A stretch of DNA of 64,000 nt from Edolisoma coerulescens (lineage: Eukaryota > Chordata > Aves > Passeriformes > Campephagidae), in contig VWZW01001240.1 in assembly GCA_013397115.1 (NCBI GenBank), positions 1,051,586 to 1,115,585 of the forward strand, written 5' to 3'. Below the pieces are notes generated by a model. That model did no database searches and was not told where the DNA came from. It saw only the letters and a program-made list of their open reading frames with translations. The position numbers and the translations under genes were made by a program. Position 1 is the first letter of the stretch, and the number at the start of each line of letters is the position of its first letter. This document shows, piece by piece, positions 24,497 through 38,368 of this stretch.

Positions 24497-24812
24497 CAAT
24501 CCTGGAATGGTTTGGGTTTGAAGGATCTTAAAAATCATCTAATTCTACCCCCTGCCACGGGCAGAGACACCTTCCACTATGCCAGGTTGCTCCGAGCCCC
24601 GTCCAACCTGGCCTTGGACACTTCCAGGGACAGGGCAGCCACAGCTTCTCTGGGCAACTTGTGCCAGGGTCTCACCACCTCCACAGGGAAGAATTTCTTC
24701 CTTATACCCAACCTAAAGCTACCCTCAGTTTGAAGCCATTCCCCCTAGTCCTGTTACTCCATGCCCTTGTAAATAGCCTCCTTCCACCTTTCTTGTAGGC
24801 TCTCTTCTTCCC
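24497..24812 (-). mobile_element. CR1 LINE 3' fragment, about 315 bp
   Basis: This is the longest LINE copy here. From CTGGAATGGTTTGGGTTTGA it proceeds through GGGCAGAGACACCTTCCACT, a CCAACCTGGCCTTGGACACT segment, TTGTGCCAGGGTCTCACCAC and AGAATTTCTTCCTTATACCC to about TTTCTTGTAGGC. All of this matches in order the antisense avian CR1 3' region covering the end of ORF2 and the 3' UTR. The element is 5'-truncated and encodes no functional reverse transcriptase. A 73-codon open frame across it on the + strand is an antisense by-product. Confidence 0.92.
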
Positions 24813-27800
24813 CAGGATTTTTAAAAAATCTTTCATGAAAAGATAAAGATCTCTTAAAATCAGAAAAATCTGGGATCTGTTGCGATACTAAGCAGTGCAT
24901 TGTTTAAGGTACTCTGTGCTGAACGCTGCACAAATACTGAAGAACGCAGCAAATTCACAAAAACTGACTCTGGGCTCTGACTCAGGAAAGAGGGTAAACC
25001 AAAGAAAAAGAAAAAACAAGAAATATTTATCAACTTGAGACATATCCATGCCCCATTTTCTCATGCTCCCTCAGTTTTGGGGGAATGCCTTGCTTTTCAT
25101 GTGAAAGGCCTGGAACTCCATTTATCCTCTTTAAAATAGTTTCTCTATCTATTCTGTCACCATCTTTATACACATTTTTAGAAAAAGAACAGCACCACCA
25201 CAAAACAAACAAAATCACACAATACATATCTGAGCATACACAGAAGAGAAAGTTTCTCAACCACAACTTGGTAGGCTGAACTTTGAACCTGTAGCTCCCA
25301 GGAGCCCTGCTGAGTCTACCTCAATAAGATAAATACCCGCTATACCTCAGCTAGCAGAGAGAAATGGGAATTTTCCAAAAAGACAAATGCTCAGAATTCT
25401 GGCCAAATAAGGCAAAAACTTCAATGAGTCACTTTCTCCTGTGCATAGGGTGGCCTTCAGTAAGTCCAGAGTAATGTTCTAACAAACACCTGAAAGTCTG
25501 ATACCTTGTAAATCACTGGAAGAGAAACAAAGATTATAATCAGCCAAAAAGAACAAGGCTAAGGCCAAGAAAACCTTTATGTTTCAGCAAATATTTGCCC
25601 AAAGCCTACAACTGAAGTTGTCAAGTCAGTATTTGATTTGATAACCTCACAGACACATAGTTCATGTCAGCATGTCATGCCACACCCACTACCGTTACCC
25701 TATTCCTGAAATTGCCTAATAGATTTTGACTTTCATGCTTCTTTTTTTTCTCTAAGAGCATGTCCATGCCCAGGTTACCCAGAGATTTCAAACCATGTTT
25801 TGCTACACATGATAAAGTAGCAAATATACTTTTGTTGTGATGTGAAATCTAAGGCTGTACAGAAACCCCAAGGTCTCAAATACTCTGATCGGCCAGGTCC
25901 CTGCCAGGGCAGGTAGCTGCCGACCTGATGGTTTTCAATTTCACTTGGGAATTAGCCATAAAATGTTCAGGAAAGAAGCACCTAGAAACATCTACTGTGT
26001 TTTTCATGCTTATCTGGGGACGTTTCTTCCCTCGTTAGAATAATTTCAAGCAAAGGTTAGTTATGCACGAGCTTTCTAAAAACATGTAAGGGATTTACAA
26101 CAGATTGTTGGCAATGCTCTGATCACCTTCCTGCATGTCTACAAAAATCTTCAGATTGAGAGCTGCCTTAAGCAGAGTAATTTTAACCTTTTCCTTATTA
26201 CAATAATAATAATAATTAAAAAAACCCAAAATTACCAAGAAAAGGGGCAGAAAATGTAGTGTTCTGCAATCCAAATTCATTAACTAAACCATACATAGCT
26301 GGGAACTGCAGATCTAGAATCAGTGAATTTCCACTAACTTCAAAGCAGCCCAGATTTCTCCAGAAGGAATGCACCAGAAGAATGACATTTGAGGGTCTCA
26401 AGGTTAGACAGAAAATATGAGCACAGTGGAAAGTTGTTTTACCAGCAGCTCTCTCCAGCTTTCCTTCCAAAGTGTTGTTACAGCCTCTGTTCATCCCCCC
26501 TGGCGGCCTGAGGCTGTGACCTTCTGTCAGCCAGGCATGGAATTCTCTTCAATCCTGGAAGCAACTTCACCCAACTCAACGAGTCAATACCAGTTATTGA
26601 TGGGTGGACACACAGCCTAGATGCCATTTTCAAGTTGGTGAATTTTCATATTTCAGAACAAATACCAATAAAGGTTATCAGAGTCCTGGTTTGCTGCTGG
26701 AAAGAGACTAAAATTTTTCAAGGGATAAATTAATCTGGTTTATAAATATTCACAGCAACAAAAGATGATAAAAAAGTTATGGACAAACTGAATACAGCAC
26801 AGATATCTTCCAGGCATTATATTCACCATTTATATATTTTTAAATGCCATACATGCATAATTATGCTACAAATTATAATGGTACTACAGAGGCAGGTAGG
26901 TACAAATCCCAAATAAAGTCATGATGCAAAACTGCATCAAAACAAGAATTGCTCCAGCAGAGACCACAGTAACATGTGCAAGAGAGAAGAATAAGACAAA
27001 TTAAGATCTGTATGTGCATTAAAAGTCTGAAACATTAGATAAGCACTTACGAGTGGATTTGATCGTGGATTAACAGTAAAGCAAACCCCATGCAACAAAA
27101 TGTTGCAAAAGAAAGCAGCCACAGTAAAATTCACTGTTTTGTCTTTTTGCCAGATGATAAAAATGATTTCCTGAATGGAAATTAGATTCTTCAAAGTTAC
27201 CATACTGAATCATTTAATTTGTCTGAGTACTTCTAATGCCATTACACACTGCAATGAGAATTTGAATTTTATATTAAACTAATGAAGGGCAAGGTATTTC
27301 TTCACACACAGTTAGAAAGTTGACTTAATAGCCAGATGCAGCACAACTTATAAAAACAAACAGCAACCCATTACAATTTCATGTAGCCCGGAGAAGGATG
27401 AGGGTATCTTTTACAAATATTTTCTGTACTTAAATATTTCAATTACAACCCTTTTACATGCCCTCTGTGTGTAACAGTGTCTCAAAGGCTAAAAGTCTGT
27501 TTAGTTAAATTTGTTTTGTTCATTATGCAGGGTGGGCCTTCCAACTGTAAAGCCTAAAGTTTGAATGCAAAATGTTTATATGGAATTTAAGTGATCTTAA
27601 AATCTCTTAGTGATCTTAACTGATCTTATTATTCTTAAATTATTTGTTGCATATTTACCAACCCTAAGCAGCTCAGGCATGGCTCAAATCATTCTACCTG
27701 TTTTCCATTTTAAAAATTACCAATAATAGATGAGCAGAGAAAAGTCTAGGGGAATACTTCTATGTTATATAATAAAGAATTTATTAATATTTTAGTTCTT

Positions 27801-30234
27801 GTTACCCTTTGTCGCCAACTATTCAAAGAAAGATATACCATTAATGATATTAATTACAGACCACGCAAGCACTCCTCTTGGACCTGGAGACACAAAACAT
27901 AATGCCACCTTCAGTATTTCTTCTAATTAAGAGTGAATGCAGAGATTAGTTTAGTGAGAACTACTCCATCTCTTTCTGGAGAGAGATCACGTGTTAGATT
28001 TAATAGTCAGAAATCCTTTGTCAGCAAAAGGAAACCTGTTGATGAAAAGGTGGTAATCAGGGGTTGCGTTGAGTAGAAGATACTTAAAATCCATGCGGCG
28101 TCTTCTTTCCTCTACCCCATCCCCACTACCAATTGCTCAGTTTCATACGGTTTTAATGTACATTGCTCATTCATGTTGCCATAAGCATGATCTTATTAAT
28201 TTTAAGCAAAGAACTCAGTCCTTGGTTAATTACCCACAGCCTGGCAGGTCTGTAAGCACCTTGTGAGCCTTGCAATGCCATCCCAATCATCAGGGAGAAG
28301 GGAGGCCATCAACAGTTTTCCACAGGCATCACAAATCTGCATGATGTCACTACAGAAGTTCAACTCTACAGCCCTGCAGAGCAGCCTAGAACTGCTCTAA
28401 CACATGAGAAGGACAAAAACCAGCTATATAGACGTTAAACATCTGCACACTATCCAAGTGCATTTTGTCCCAGGTACTGTGACACACCTTGGGAAGGACA
28501 CAGTGGACAGGCTGGGCAAGCAGGAAATATTTCAGTACTAAAATCTTCAGAAGTGTTCTGATTGCCTGAATGACTCTTTCTTGTCCTCCTGCACTATTTA
28601 AGTACTGCATAGGGTAAGTTAGACAGTCACCTGATTTTCCCAGCAACTAAACACAGAACAGTTTACTGGCACTTCCTGGTGAGAAAAGATGCTTAAAAAC
28701 CTGCAACGCACCTGGAGAGCCCAAATCCTCTAATACAGGGTTTCAAATCTACTACCAGCAAGCTTCAGTCAGAGAAAATTGAAGCTGTATTTGCTTGCAC
28801 TCTAAGAGAAGTTGTCACTCTGTCAAACGAGTTCTCACTAAACCTGACTGCAAGCATAAATCATTAACATAATTTATTAGAACAATTAGAATGCATCCTT
28901 GTTGTCTTCTAATTCACTTATCCCTTGTAATGGTAATTTAAAAAGACAAGAAAAGAATAATAACTTCAGATCTCTAAAATCATCTGGAGAGTACATGAGA
29001 AGAGAATGATCAATAATGCTAGTCTACTGGAACCTAAATTCCGAGAAAGAGATATTTTATCATAAGTGATTCTTTAAATCATCAGTGTTGTTTCTCAAAG
29101 TCTCTCATTCACAGTTTAAAAAGCAAAACCACAAGAGAATAGACACTGAAATAATCATCAAAAATGCTGAATTATAACCATACTTTGAGAGCTTCTAGGT
29201 GAAGAGCATACCACCATCTTCTCTCACTGACCGCAAACCCAGAAGTGAGAGCTGTCATTGCATGACCTTCATACAGAGGGAAGATGGAACTTGCAGAATC
29301 CCCCTCCTCCCCCATACTTCTAACACCAGAGATGCTCCAAAACACCTGATTACTTCTAATATGTAAAAAGAGTTACCAATGTATCTTTAAAATTATTTTC
29401 TCAGTGGGAACGCCATCAACCATAAGAGAAAAGTGTACACCCACAGTCTTTTCTTTATTATTGCCTGAATTTTTTCAGCACTTTACATTGATTTTGCCAA
29501 AGTTACCCTGAACTTTAAGAATTTTAAAGTATTTTAAGATAAATAAAAACAGTATGAAAGAAAGCAGAGGAAGATTTCAAAAAAAAAGAATGAATACCAG
29601 GAAAAATTCAGAGCAAACATGAGTAAAAAGGTCCAACAGCAGAGCACAAAACATGTAACAAAAACATACATCTCATGGTGCAAAAAGACAACTTTTATAA
29701 TATCCCTGGTCCTTTTTCTTTCTACCAACATAAAACTGTAAATTATAATGTCAGTGTTGGCTGGTTACTTTAAGACTACAAATTGCCAAAAGGTTAAGCA
29801 CATCACTGCTAGGATCATATTTGAGAAACAGGCAACACAAGAAATATTACATCTGCCACATTCCATCCTTCCTATTCACTCCAAAGGATTCAGGTTAGGG
29901 GAATACTCCAAGTCTTTCATAGCTTTCCACTATAAAAATCTTACCTTTTTCTGGAACTCTGTAAAACCCTTGGGAACACCGCTGTTGCTTATAGACCTAC
30001 TTTCAGATTTCACCCACTTCACTATTCTCTTTGGATCAGAGGATGGGAAAGGCAAAATGGTTTGGAGCACCTCTACCTGGAAGAAGTCTCTGGACATTAC
30101 TAAAATCTAGAGCCTTTAAAAAGCTATCAGCCAAGTAAATAATATAATAGCCAGGGAGAAATCACTCATGAGAAGAATCTGTTCATTTATGCCTTTTATA
30201 CCTAGGAATGAAAGATAATGTATGCAAGCAATAA
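24813..30234. other. Gene-free AT-rich unique DNA
   Basis: No gene or clear repeat. There is a short ATA-type microsatellite at 26202-26218, a GC-rich hairpin-forming patch near 25889-25925 and a weak CR1-like phrase near 27372-27405. The 120-codon open frame at 29748-30110 (+) has no recognisable domain. Confidence 0.65.
26202..26218. repeat. Short (AAT)n microsatellite
   Basis: About five units of AAT lie in an AT-rich context, followed by an A run. Confidence 0.7.
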
Positions 30235-30310
30235 ATCATAGAATCATAGAAACATTTAGGTTGGAAAAGACCTTTAGGATCATCAAGTCAAAATGTCAAG
30301 TTCACGGTGC
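30235..30310 (-). mobile_element. CR1 LINE 3'-end fragment
   Basis: ATCATAGAATCATAGAAACA, then TTTAGGTTGGAAAAGACC and TTTAGGATCATCAAGTC, is a clear antisense CR1 3' end with two copies of the terminal octamer-type repeat (sense ATTCTATG). Similarity fades after about 30300. It lies about 95 bases from an ERV LTR fragment. Confidence 0.88.
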
Positions 30311-30403
30311 AGCAAAAAACTCTCAAGATTCCCTTTCTCACAATACAACACCAAATCTGTATAGTGGGCCCTCCAGTGGGAAGGAGGGACAACATACGAC
30401 TTT

Positions 30404-30668
30404 CACAGTTTAACCCCAGCCAGAACCCAGCCCCAACACAGTCAGTTGCTTACTCCTTCCCTGGTGGGATGGGGGAGGGAATTAGAAGAGTAAAGGTGTG
30501 CAAACTCAGGTGTTCAGGTAAAATCAATTTAATAGGTAAAGGTCTTGACTGCACAGCAACAACTACAACATGCCTGAGTTATTGACACTGGTTCCAGCAC
30601 AAATCCAAAACAGCTCCTGAGCAGCTACTGTGAAGAAAATTAACTGTACCCCAGCCCAAACCAGCACA
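30404..30668 (-). mobile_element. Avian ERV LTR, antisense, internally deleted
   Basis: Read on the minus strand the element begins TGTGCTGGTTTGGGCTGGGG, the hallmark start of a very common passerine LTR, and continues with a GTTAATTTTCTTC segment. Near the other end, the + strand CAGTTTAACCCCAGCC and GGTGGGATGGGGGAGGG match the LTR 3' end. A middle section of several hundred bases that I expect in intact copies is absent around 30540-30555, so this is an internally deleted solo LTR. The outermost bases at 30404-30407 differ from the expected terminus by transitions only, consistent with age. Confidence 0.78.
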
Positions 30669-33600
30669 GTAAGACCCAGGCCTACATGAGCACACACCTG
30701 TACAAACATTGCTTTCCGCACTGGGGGGTTAACCACAAGATCCACAGAACTTGTGCACCCGGAGTCTAAGATGCTCCCTTCCCTGCAGGGCCACAGGGAA
30801 TATAGGACCTGATTATGAACCATAAAAGTAAAAAGGCAAGATCTAATCTACCTTCAGTCTCAAAAGCTGAAAATACTATTATTTTTGTGGCAGAGTAACT
30901 AAGGAAATCTCAGATCTGAAAGTGGTCTCTAAAACAGTGTGTTACTTTAAAAGTAAAATAATAATTTTATATTATCAAAAATAAATGCTCTCAGCAGCCT
31001 TCATTACAATTTCAGCAAAGAAGAGCTGGATAAAAATACGCAGTGGTTTTTTTCAGTGCTCACTCTGGAACTGCCTCTGTTAAATTCAAGTAGAAAATTC
31101 AGGCTTTCAAGGATACCTCAGACAAGCAGAAACCTGACTTATCTATTGATAGCTCATCCAGCTTCCTTAAATGGACTGCAAATAATTTACTGAAAGCTTT
31201 GTAAAACTCTCGATATTTTTCAATGCAGTAAAAAGACAACAATCTTGAATTCCTTTTCCATGAGATGTTTCCACATCAGTGAAACTGTGCAGCAGTAGGC
31301 AAATAGGAGATAATACAGTACAGGTGATTGCACATAACTTCAGAAAAGAAGATACTGAGAATAATTTTTTCTAAAAGTCATCCCAAAACCCAAGGTCCTT
31401 TTACCTGCTTGGGAGTTTGGAGTTTGCTGGGATGTTTTTATGCGTTTGTTTTTTTTTTTCTGAAGTGCCTAGGGGGCCAGGGCTGGAAAGGAGAGAGGAG
31501 AATTATATGGCTTTCATAGTGCAACAGCAACATCAACAATCACAGCTAATTGCATCCCTTGCCTTTAACAGGTATGGAATCAAAGATATAAATAAGGCAC
31601 AAAGGGTTACTAACCCTTTAGAAAATAGACCTAAATCTAATCCTAAATAGACTCTTCCCAGCATACTAACAGGAAGGTACCCCACAGTGATCCAATATGG
31701 TTAACTGCTGACGAAGAGTTCCAGTTTTATGAATCCAATAGATTTGTAACTGAAGCAAAAACCATTATTACACCCAAGAATTTGCATCTGATAAAAAGGA
31801 TTTCCGATGGCTCACTCCAATGTACGAAAGACCTAAGCCTTATACCAGGCAATTTGTTGTAAAAGAACAAACCCACAAAGAACGTGAATGAACTGAAGGT
31901 GTAGAATTACACAAATGAGACAACAAAAAACACAAACATAAACAAAAAGTGGAAAGAAATATATGAAGTCAAACAAAAACGAATACCATAGGTCACATAC
32001 AAAGAAGCAATGCAGCCAAAGCCAAGTAGCATCATGATTATTTTATAGTCATATGTTTTTCTTGTCGCCACCGTCTTATCAAAAAGTACAGGACTTCCCA
32101 GTTTAAGTACAAGTTGCAGTAAAATTAAATTCACTCGATAAAGAATTTTTTTTAACCACCCAATGAATTTGGAGATTCTTGCCACATCTCCTATTTCTCA
32201 TTATTTTCATGCAAAGCGTCTCATTGAAAAGTCACTCATAGGAGTATAGACGTGTTATTTGGAGACAAAAGCATGAAAGAAATTTGTTGCACATATTGTC
32301 ATTAAGGACTGACTTTAGGAATTGCAAGTTCAAAAAGCTGGTATATTCCTGTAAGTCTGTTTGCTAACGAAGCAGATTTGGATATGCTTCCATTTGGGTT
32401 ACTCATACATTATTTATTAACAGCCTCCAAACTCTTACAATAAAAGCCACAACCAATAATCTCAATGAAGCAGCTGGCATCAGCAGACAGCAGGAAGTCT
32501 GAGAAAACAGGCAGTAACATCAAATCTTTTACCACCTCTCTTTTACCACCTTCCACAATTATCTTAAATATAAATGATAGTGTCCCCAGTGACTGCTCTA
32601 GGGTGGGGGCTTTATTTTTTCCTCTTTCTTTTTGCCTTTCCTCTTCTTCTAATTCCCTTATCAGAGTGAATTAAGGGCTGCTCCTTAGTAACAGTTTTTC
32701 CAAAAACAGAGGGAACAAAACCACCAAAACCTTCCTGTTTTTCTTTAAAGCATCCCTGGAGAGATTTGCTTCTGAAGCTGCCCCTTTTCCTGAAGTTCAA
32801 ATTAGACTACAGATAACCCTGAGGTTTGAAATTGTTTAAATTACTTATTAATTGTTAATAAAAAGTAGAACCTTTATTTTCTTTAATTTACACTTCACAG
32901 AAAATTCCTTTCCAGATTTTATTCAGCAAGCAGATTTATGTAATGTAGTCGGCAGACTGAGACTTGTGATACCTGAGTTCAGTACTTTGCTCTGTCACAG
33001 AACAGTTTTTCACACATGACTTCAACTTCTGTGGCTTTAGTGAGGGCCAGTTCATTGACGTCTGTGGAGCATTGTCAATACGAGGAACGAAGGAAAAAAA
33101 TATAAACCCAAGGGTGTCCCCAGTTCACTAAACACCTCTGAATATTCCCAGAGCTTGCAGACTCAGAACATTATTGCAGTCCAAGCCAGCAATGGCTATT
33201 TGTCATAAAATACAAAAAATACAATCTTGCATTGGTATCTGCAACCACAGAGGTTTTCAAAAATAAGGTTTGCATGCCCACTTGAGAACTTCCAGGGCTT
33301 TGCACACGAAAAAGCCTAAAATAACCTCCTCCCTCCACAAATACCAATGCAAAAGTAAACTAAGAAGTATGTATCTGTACTATCAATTGTAATATCAAAG
33401 TTTAGCAAAAACCCATACATTCAAATCATTTATCAGCTACTGAATTGGCATCAGTTTGATTCAAATGCATCAAAAGCTGAATTTCAGTACCTCATTACAA
33501 TAACCTAAAATAAGTTTCACAGCTGAAAAAGAAATTAATAGAGTTGCATAGATCATCCAAAAAAGATTTTGCTGGTGTTTGTTGTGTAGGTCATGGATAA

Positions 33601-36600
33601 AGCCAAAACACAAATTTAAACTGAATCCAACTTCTAAGTGCATATTTAAGATGGTCATTGCTGTGAATCAGTGTTGTATAATTGTAAGGTCCTTCTATTT
33701 GTAAAGTACGCTAAATGAATACTCTCAGATTACAGATTACACTATGCACTTTTTCAAAGGGAGTATCCATTGCAAGTACAACGTGTTAAGAACTTGTTAT
33801 AACTCACGTTATAATCATTGTAACAATAATTACATTCAGCAAAAAGGACCCGTGAGCAAGACACAGCATTATCACCTACTGAGCAAGACAACATTTGCAC
33901 ATAGAAAAGGCATCCTACTCCTTGGCTTTAACTACATCAGCACCACCTCCGTGTGTCACTTATTTTGGAAACAGATTCAGAACTGGCCAGTGGTAAGATA
34001 CCATCAAATTGGCATTTTGAGCACCTGGAGCAGAAGTTAATACCGGGTTGTATTTTGCCATTTGAAAACATGCAAAGAGAAGAGCAGGTCCATTTACTGT
34101 GTTGTACAAGATAAGCTTGAGAACCAACTTTCCTCTTAAGAAATACCTCACACAGAGACAAATTTGCCACAACTAACAACAAATCCCAAACAAAAATGCC
34201 AACAACAACCATCCAAACAAAAGCACATTAAAGAAGCAGAGATTTTCCAGATCTGTCTTAAGGGTCAAGGCAACAGGTCTGGTCTTGACAGTCTTTATAG
34301 ATATAAACTATGTACATGGACAGCCACTGAAAACACGATTTAGCTTTCAGGATCCTTCACAAATATATTCTCCTCCTCAACTCAGAAGTACCATAGTTTC
34401 CTACTGGTTACCATATCCATTCTTTTCATAGACCAGAGGTTCCTAGCTGGTTTCTCAACACATGGAAGAGGCTGTAACTCCACCCACCCTTTCCCTCCAC
34501 ATCAGCTAAAGCCAACACTCTTCCTCACAACAGGCTGCAGCAGTGGTACTCACTCTTCCAAGCCACCTGTGGGTAACAAGTCATTATGATCAGGCATGAC
34601 ACAACTTCAAACTATTTAATGAACCTTTTTCTTGATGTTGTTTGTAGTTTGAAAAATAATTTACAAAGAAAGAAGTATATGAAAGTATTATATTGAGGCA
34701 AAATAGAGCTTAAAGCCTGGCAATAACTCAGAACCCCTTGCACATCCATCACATATGTCATGCCAAAGATGAGTAAATGCAGAGCTCATGGGATAAGCAA
34801 AGATGAGAGAAAAGGTCCATCCTGAGGGAGAGGAGGGAAGGGGAACTGGATTAAACTATTTCATTTTTTCCATAGAAATTGTTACCAAAGTGCTGCCGGT
34901 TAAAACAAAAGCTGCTCCTTAGTAACTGCACTCTACACAAGACACTGCAAACAGTCCGAATTTCCTGATTTTTTTTAATATAAAAACTTTACTATTACCA
35001 TAAATAACTCCAAGATTGCTAAAGCACCACCTTACTCTTCCACTAAAGATATTTTGCACAAACATTGAACAAGGGGGTTATGCAGATCCTACAGTTCACA
35101 TAAGCAATGCAATGAACTAAGAAAACATGGACATGAGAAGTGGTAGCTATTTTAAGTCTCTGACCTGACTTAGCTCCTTGAAGCCAAGAGGAGACCAGGA
35201 AATGCACTCAGAACCTCTCCTGAAAGAGGTCTGAAGGGCCTTCCCTAAGGGCTTGAAGAGCCTGTCACTAAGGCGACAAGGTCCAGTCCATTCCAGAACT
35301 GAGGGAAACCAAAGCCACTCTCAGAATAGCTAAAGCTCTTCAGACACAAGTGCAGAAGCAGAAAGTCTAAAACTGGAACCTGGTGATTTTGCTGTCTATA
35401 AAAATCACCAAGTAATTTAGGGGTTTTTTATGTTTATATATTTTTCAACTATTCTCTTTGTTCAACATGCCTACCGTATCTTCCGTGGGAACAGCACAGC
35501 AGGTAAAAGTGTTTGTAATACAATGCCAGACACTTCTAATTCTTGCCAGCCTGGTTCTCCGTTAAACTTCATCTAGATCTTATGCATCAGCAACTGCAAA
35601 CAAACTGATTTTTTGCAAAAATCTGATAATAACTTCTTTGAAGAGTTTTCATGTCGTGTAAGCTTAAACCAATGTTTAATTGGCTTTTCTGAGAAGGAAA
35701 ATCTGAACCTGTGCAAGACTTACAGTGATATGATTGGAAAGAAGAATGTAAAGGTCAACAAAATAACTGAGACAAATTCAACAAAATAATTGCCATTTTG
35801 CATCAAGATCTGCAAAAATGAGAATCAGACAGTAAAAAGAACCAATACATGACATCTTTAGGCGAGATTAATCGTACCTCAATCTTAGCACATTTTGTGC
35901 ATGAATTCATAGCAAGAACTTTGGAGGCCTGTCTGTGCCAGTTCTCCCAGATCATTCTGACACCTAGAACATGCTATCCTATACAACATCCCTAAATACA
36001 CAAATGGCTAAGCCATGTGTCTGAATTTCTGCACTCTAAAATGCAACATGCTCAAATCACTTGAAAAAAAGTACATGCCTGGTAATTCTTTAAAGCTAAC
36101 CCATTTGCCATGCACTCCTAAAACAAGCACAAAGCACACAATCTTCAAAAAACAATTTTTACAGCTGGCTTTCCAAGTTGGTAAGAAGGAAATGTGCTAT
36201 TAATAAGATGAGACAAAAACGTCTTACCCATTTGTCAGGGAGGTATCTGGTCCCCCAAAACAGTGACAGATGCTCAATGCAATGTTATGCAATCCCTGCC
36301 ATGTCCTGCTCTCTGATTTCAAGATCCCCAGCCACCCTCATCACCTCTCCTGGTGGTTCTGCCACTGCACCGAAATCTCACCTGACCAGCTCATCACACC
36401 TTGTTCTGCAGTGTGGCCAGGTACTGCAAGGCCAACACTGCTGCCTTCATTTTCTGTTTCCCTGCTTTTATTAGCATCTCTCTCAGTCCAAATGTTTCCA
36501 AGATAATTATTACATCATGCTTTTCAAGCAGATATTTAAGCACCTACACAAATAGGATTTACACAAATGATTTTACAGGTTATGGCTGGGATGCTCAAAC

Positions 36601-37504
36601 CACCCCAACAGTCACAGCTGAAATGTCCTAGGAGATGAAAGCAGTTGCAGTCCCTTTTCCTTGAAACATAAACAGCAAAGGGTTTTAGTAATCCTCCAGC
36701 TCTTGAAGATTCTATCAAAGACAAGATCTTGAGCTCCAGAAAGTTAAAGCAAATGCAAAATTATCCTAAGATGTTTCCATAACTTCCCATAAATTCAAAT
36801 AACTTTTCACATAACCCATAATCTACATTAGGCATTTGTGTATTATTAGTACAGGAATAAGACATACAGGTCTGGCACAGCCAAGCTAAGAACGAAATAG
36901 CAGGTATTTCATACTAGTGAGAATAATTTCAAAAATCTTTCAAAAAATCTTCTTCCACCTTTTCAGAAAACATTGTGAGAAAGCTTTTACATATATTCTC
37001 AAAATTTACCAAATTAGACCAATGTTGAGTATTTCTAGTATTTATTAACCTTTATGTCCAAAATCTTTTCTCTCAGCTACCCTCTTTTATCTTAAATGTT
37101 TTTCTTGAGTTCATAAAGCTGTGATACTTTCTAAGCATTACTAGGCTTAGCAGACTAGCTTAAAAAAGAACAAAGATAATTGATGTGTAAAAGGTGGGGG
37201 TTTTGACCAGAATTCAAAATCATATAATCTGTACATACATAAAGATAAGGTCTGCACTGGTCCAGCTACATCAGTCATGAGAAATAAGGTGCAATCGCTG
37301 ATCAAATTTCTGAGCAGAGACAATTTTTATGAGGAAATTTCTCTTTTCACAAACAACACACTCTACATGCGATGGACAAACCGTAGCAGCAACAGTACAG
37401 TCCTCGGTTGCGTTTATCCTAAGGATGATACTACAACAAACTTTCCTTTATCCAGACCCACCAATTGAACAATTTCAGAGTTTTCTAAGCTGGAATACCT
37501 TAAC

Positions 37505-37535
37505 TATTGGTGGGATTCCCTTGATCCTACCAATA
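37505..37535 (+). repeat. 12-bp hairpin
   Basis: TATTGGTGGGAT at 37505-37516 and ATCCTACCAATA at 37524-37535 form a 12-bp stem around a seven-base loop TCCCTTG. The single non-complementary position becomes a G-U wobble in RNA, so a transcript would pair fully. The stem is too short for a typical pre-miRNA, which needs about 25-30 bp. Confidence 0.6.
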
Positions 37536-37987
37536 AGAGCCACAGAACAGATACGTTTGACTGATACGAATCAGTGTTACAGGATAGTAATTCCTAAGGG
37601 AGAATAATTTCGCCAATGTGAGAACTTTCAGTGGTGCATCTGCATTCAGAAGAATCAAAGAAAGCATTTTCCTAATATAAATATGATGTCATAAGAAAAG
37701 CAGAAGTAGTAAAAATATGCATTTCAGTCCAGTGGAAGTAATGCCTCCATTTACCAAGATGCTTCAAGTTTCTCAAGGGATTTTTTTATTTGTAACACAA
37801 AACACTACACTTCGTGTTTCTATTACATCATGTGTCATTTGTCTTTCTCTAAGAAATCTGTGTTGTCAATATCTATTTTATTGTTCAGTAAATTTTCATT
37901 ACGCATGCCATTATGTCTACATTCTGTTATCTCCCTGGTATACTTGCTACTTTTCATATTTTTCTAACAGTGATATGCATCTAAATT

Positions 37988-38000
37988 CCCCCCCCCCCCC
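37988..38000 (+). repeat. C13 homopolymer followed by A run
   Basis: Thirteen C residues, then G and nine or more A. Such runs are prone to length error in sequencing. Confidence 0.9.
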
Positions 38001-38341
38001 GAAAAAAAAAATCTTGTAAGTGGTCACTGTGCCTAGGCAGTCTTTTCACCTAAAATTAGCATTTCTCTTATTCAAGGATAAATAAATTATTTGCAAAACA
38101 AATTATATCTAAATCAGGCTTACCATTAGGTTTCTTTCGGAAAGGACTCATAGGTTTGTTTATTTCATCTTAAAGGATGATACAATTCTTAGCCCAGGCC
38201 CTGGCAATGGAAATCAGCCAAAACTCTTAACCTGGACTCACTTACAGACCTTCACCCAAAGCACTGAAATCGATTTACCACATAGGATTTTAACATAACA
38301 GCAGCCATAGGCAGAGCCGAGAAGTTATTTCCCTCCATTAT

Positions 38342-38368
38342 AAAAAAAAAAAAAAAAACCAAACCTCC
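38342..38368 (+). repeat. A17 run followed by CCAAACC
   Basis: Seventeen A, then CCAAACCTCC. The same A-run plus CCAAA form recurs at 42631-42645, 51629-51645 and 55741-55754. Confidence 0.85.

Noticed and set aside
25889..25925. GC-rich hairpin-forming patch (CCTGCC/GGCAGG)
   Set aside because: The stem is six bases with a two-base loop, too small to suggest a functional RNA.
27372..27405. CR1-like phrase AGCCCGGAGAAGGATGAGGG
   Set aside because: About twenty bases of resemblance only, with no extension into neighbouring CR1 sequence.
29748..30110. 120-codon open frame
   Set aside because: No recognisable family or gene context.
36235..36460. Possible minus-strand exon with a GTGAGA donor in a GC-richer patch
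   Set aside because: The frame with protein-like content hits a stop before the donor, and no good acceptor pairs with it.
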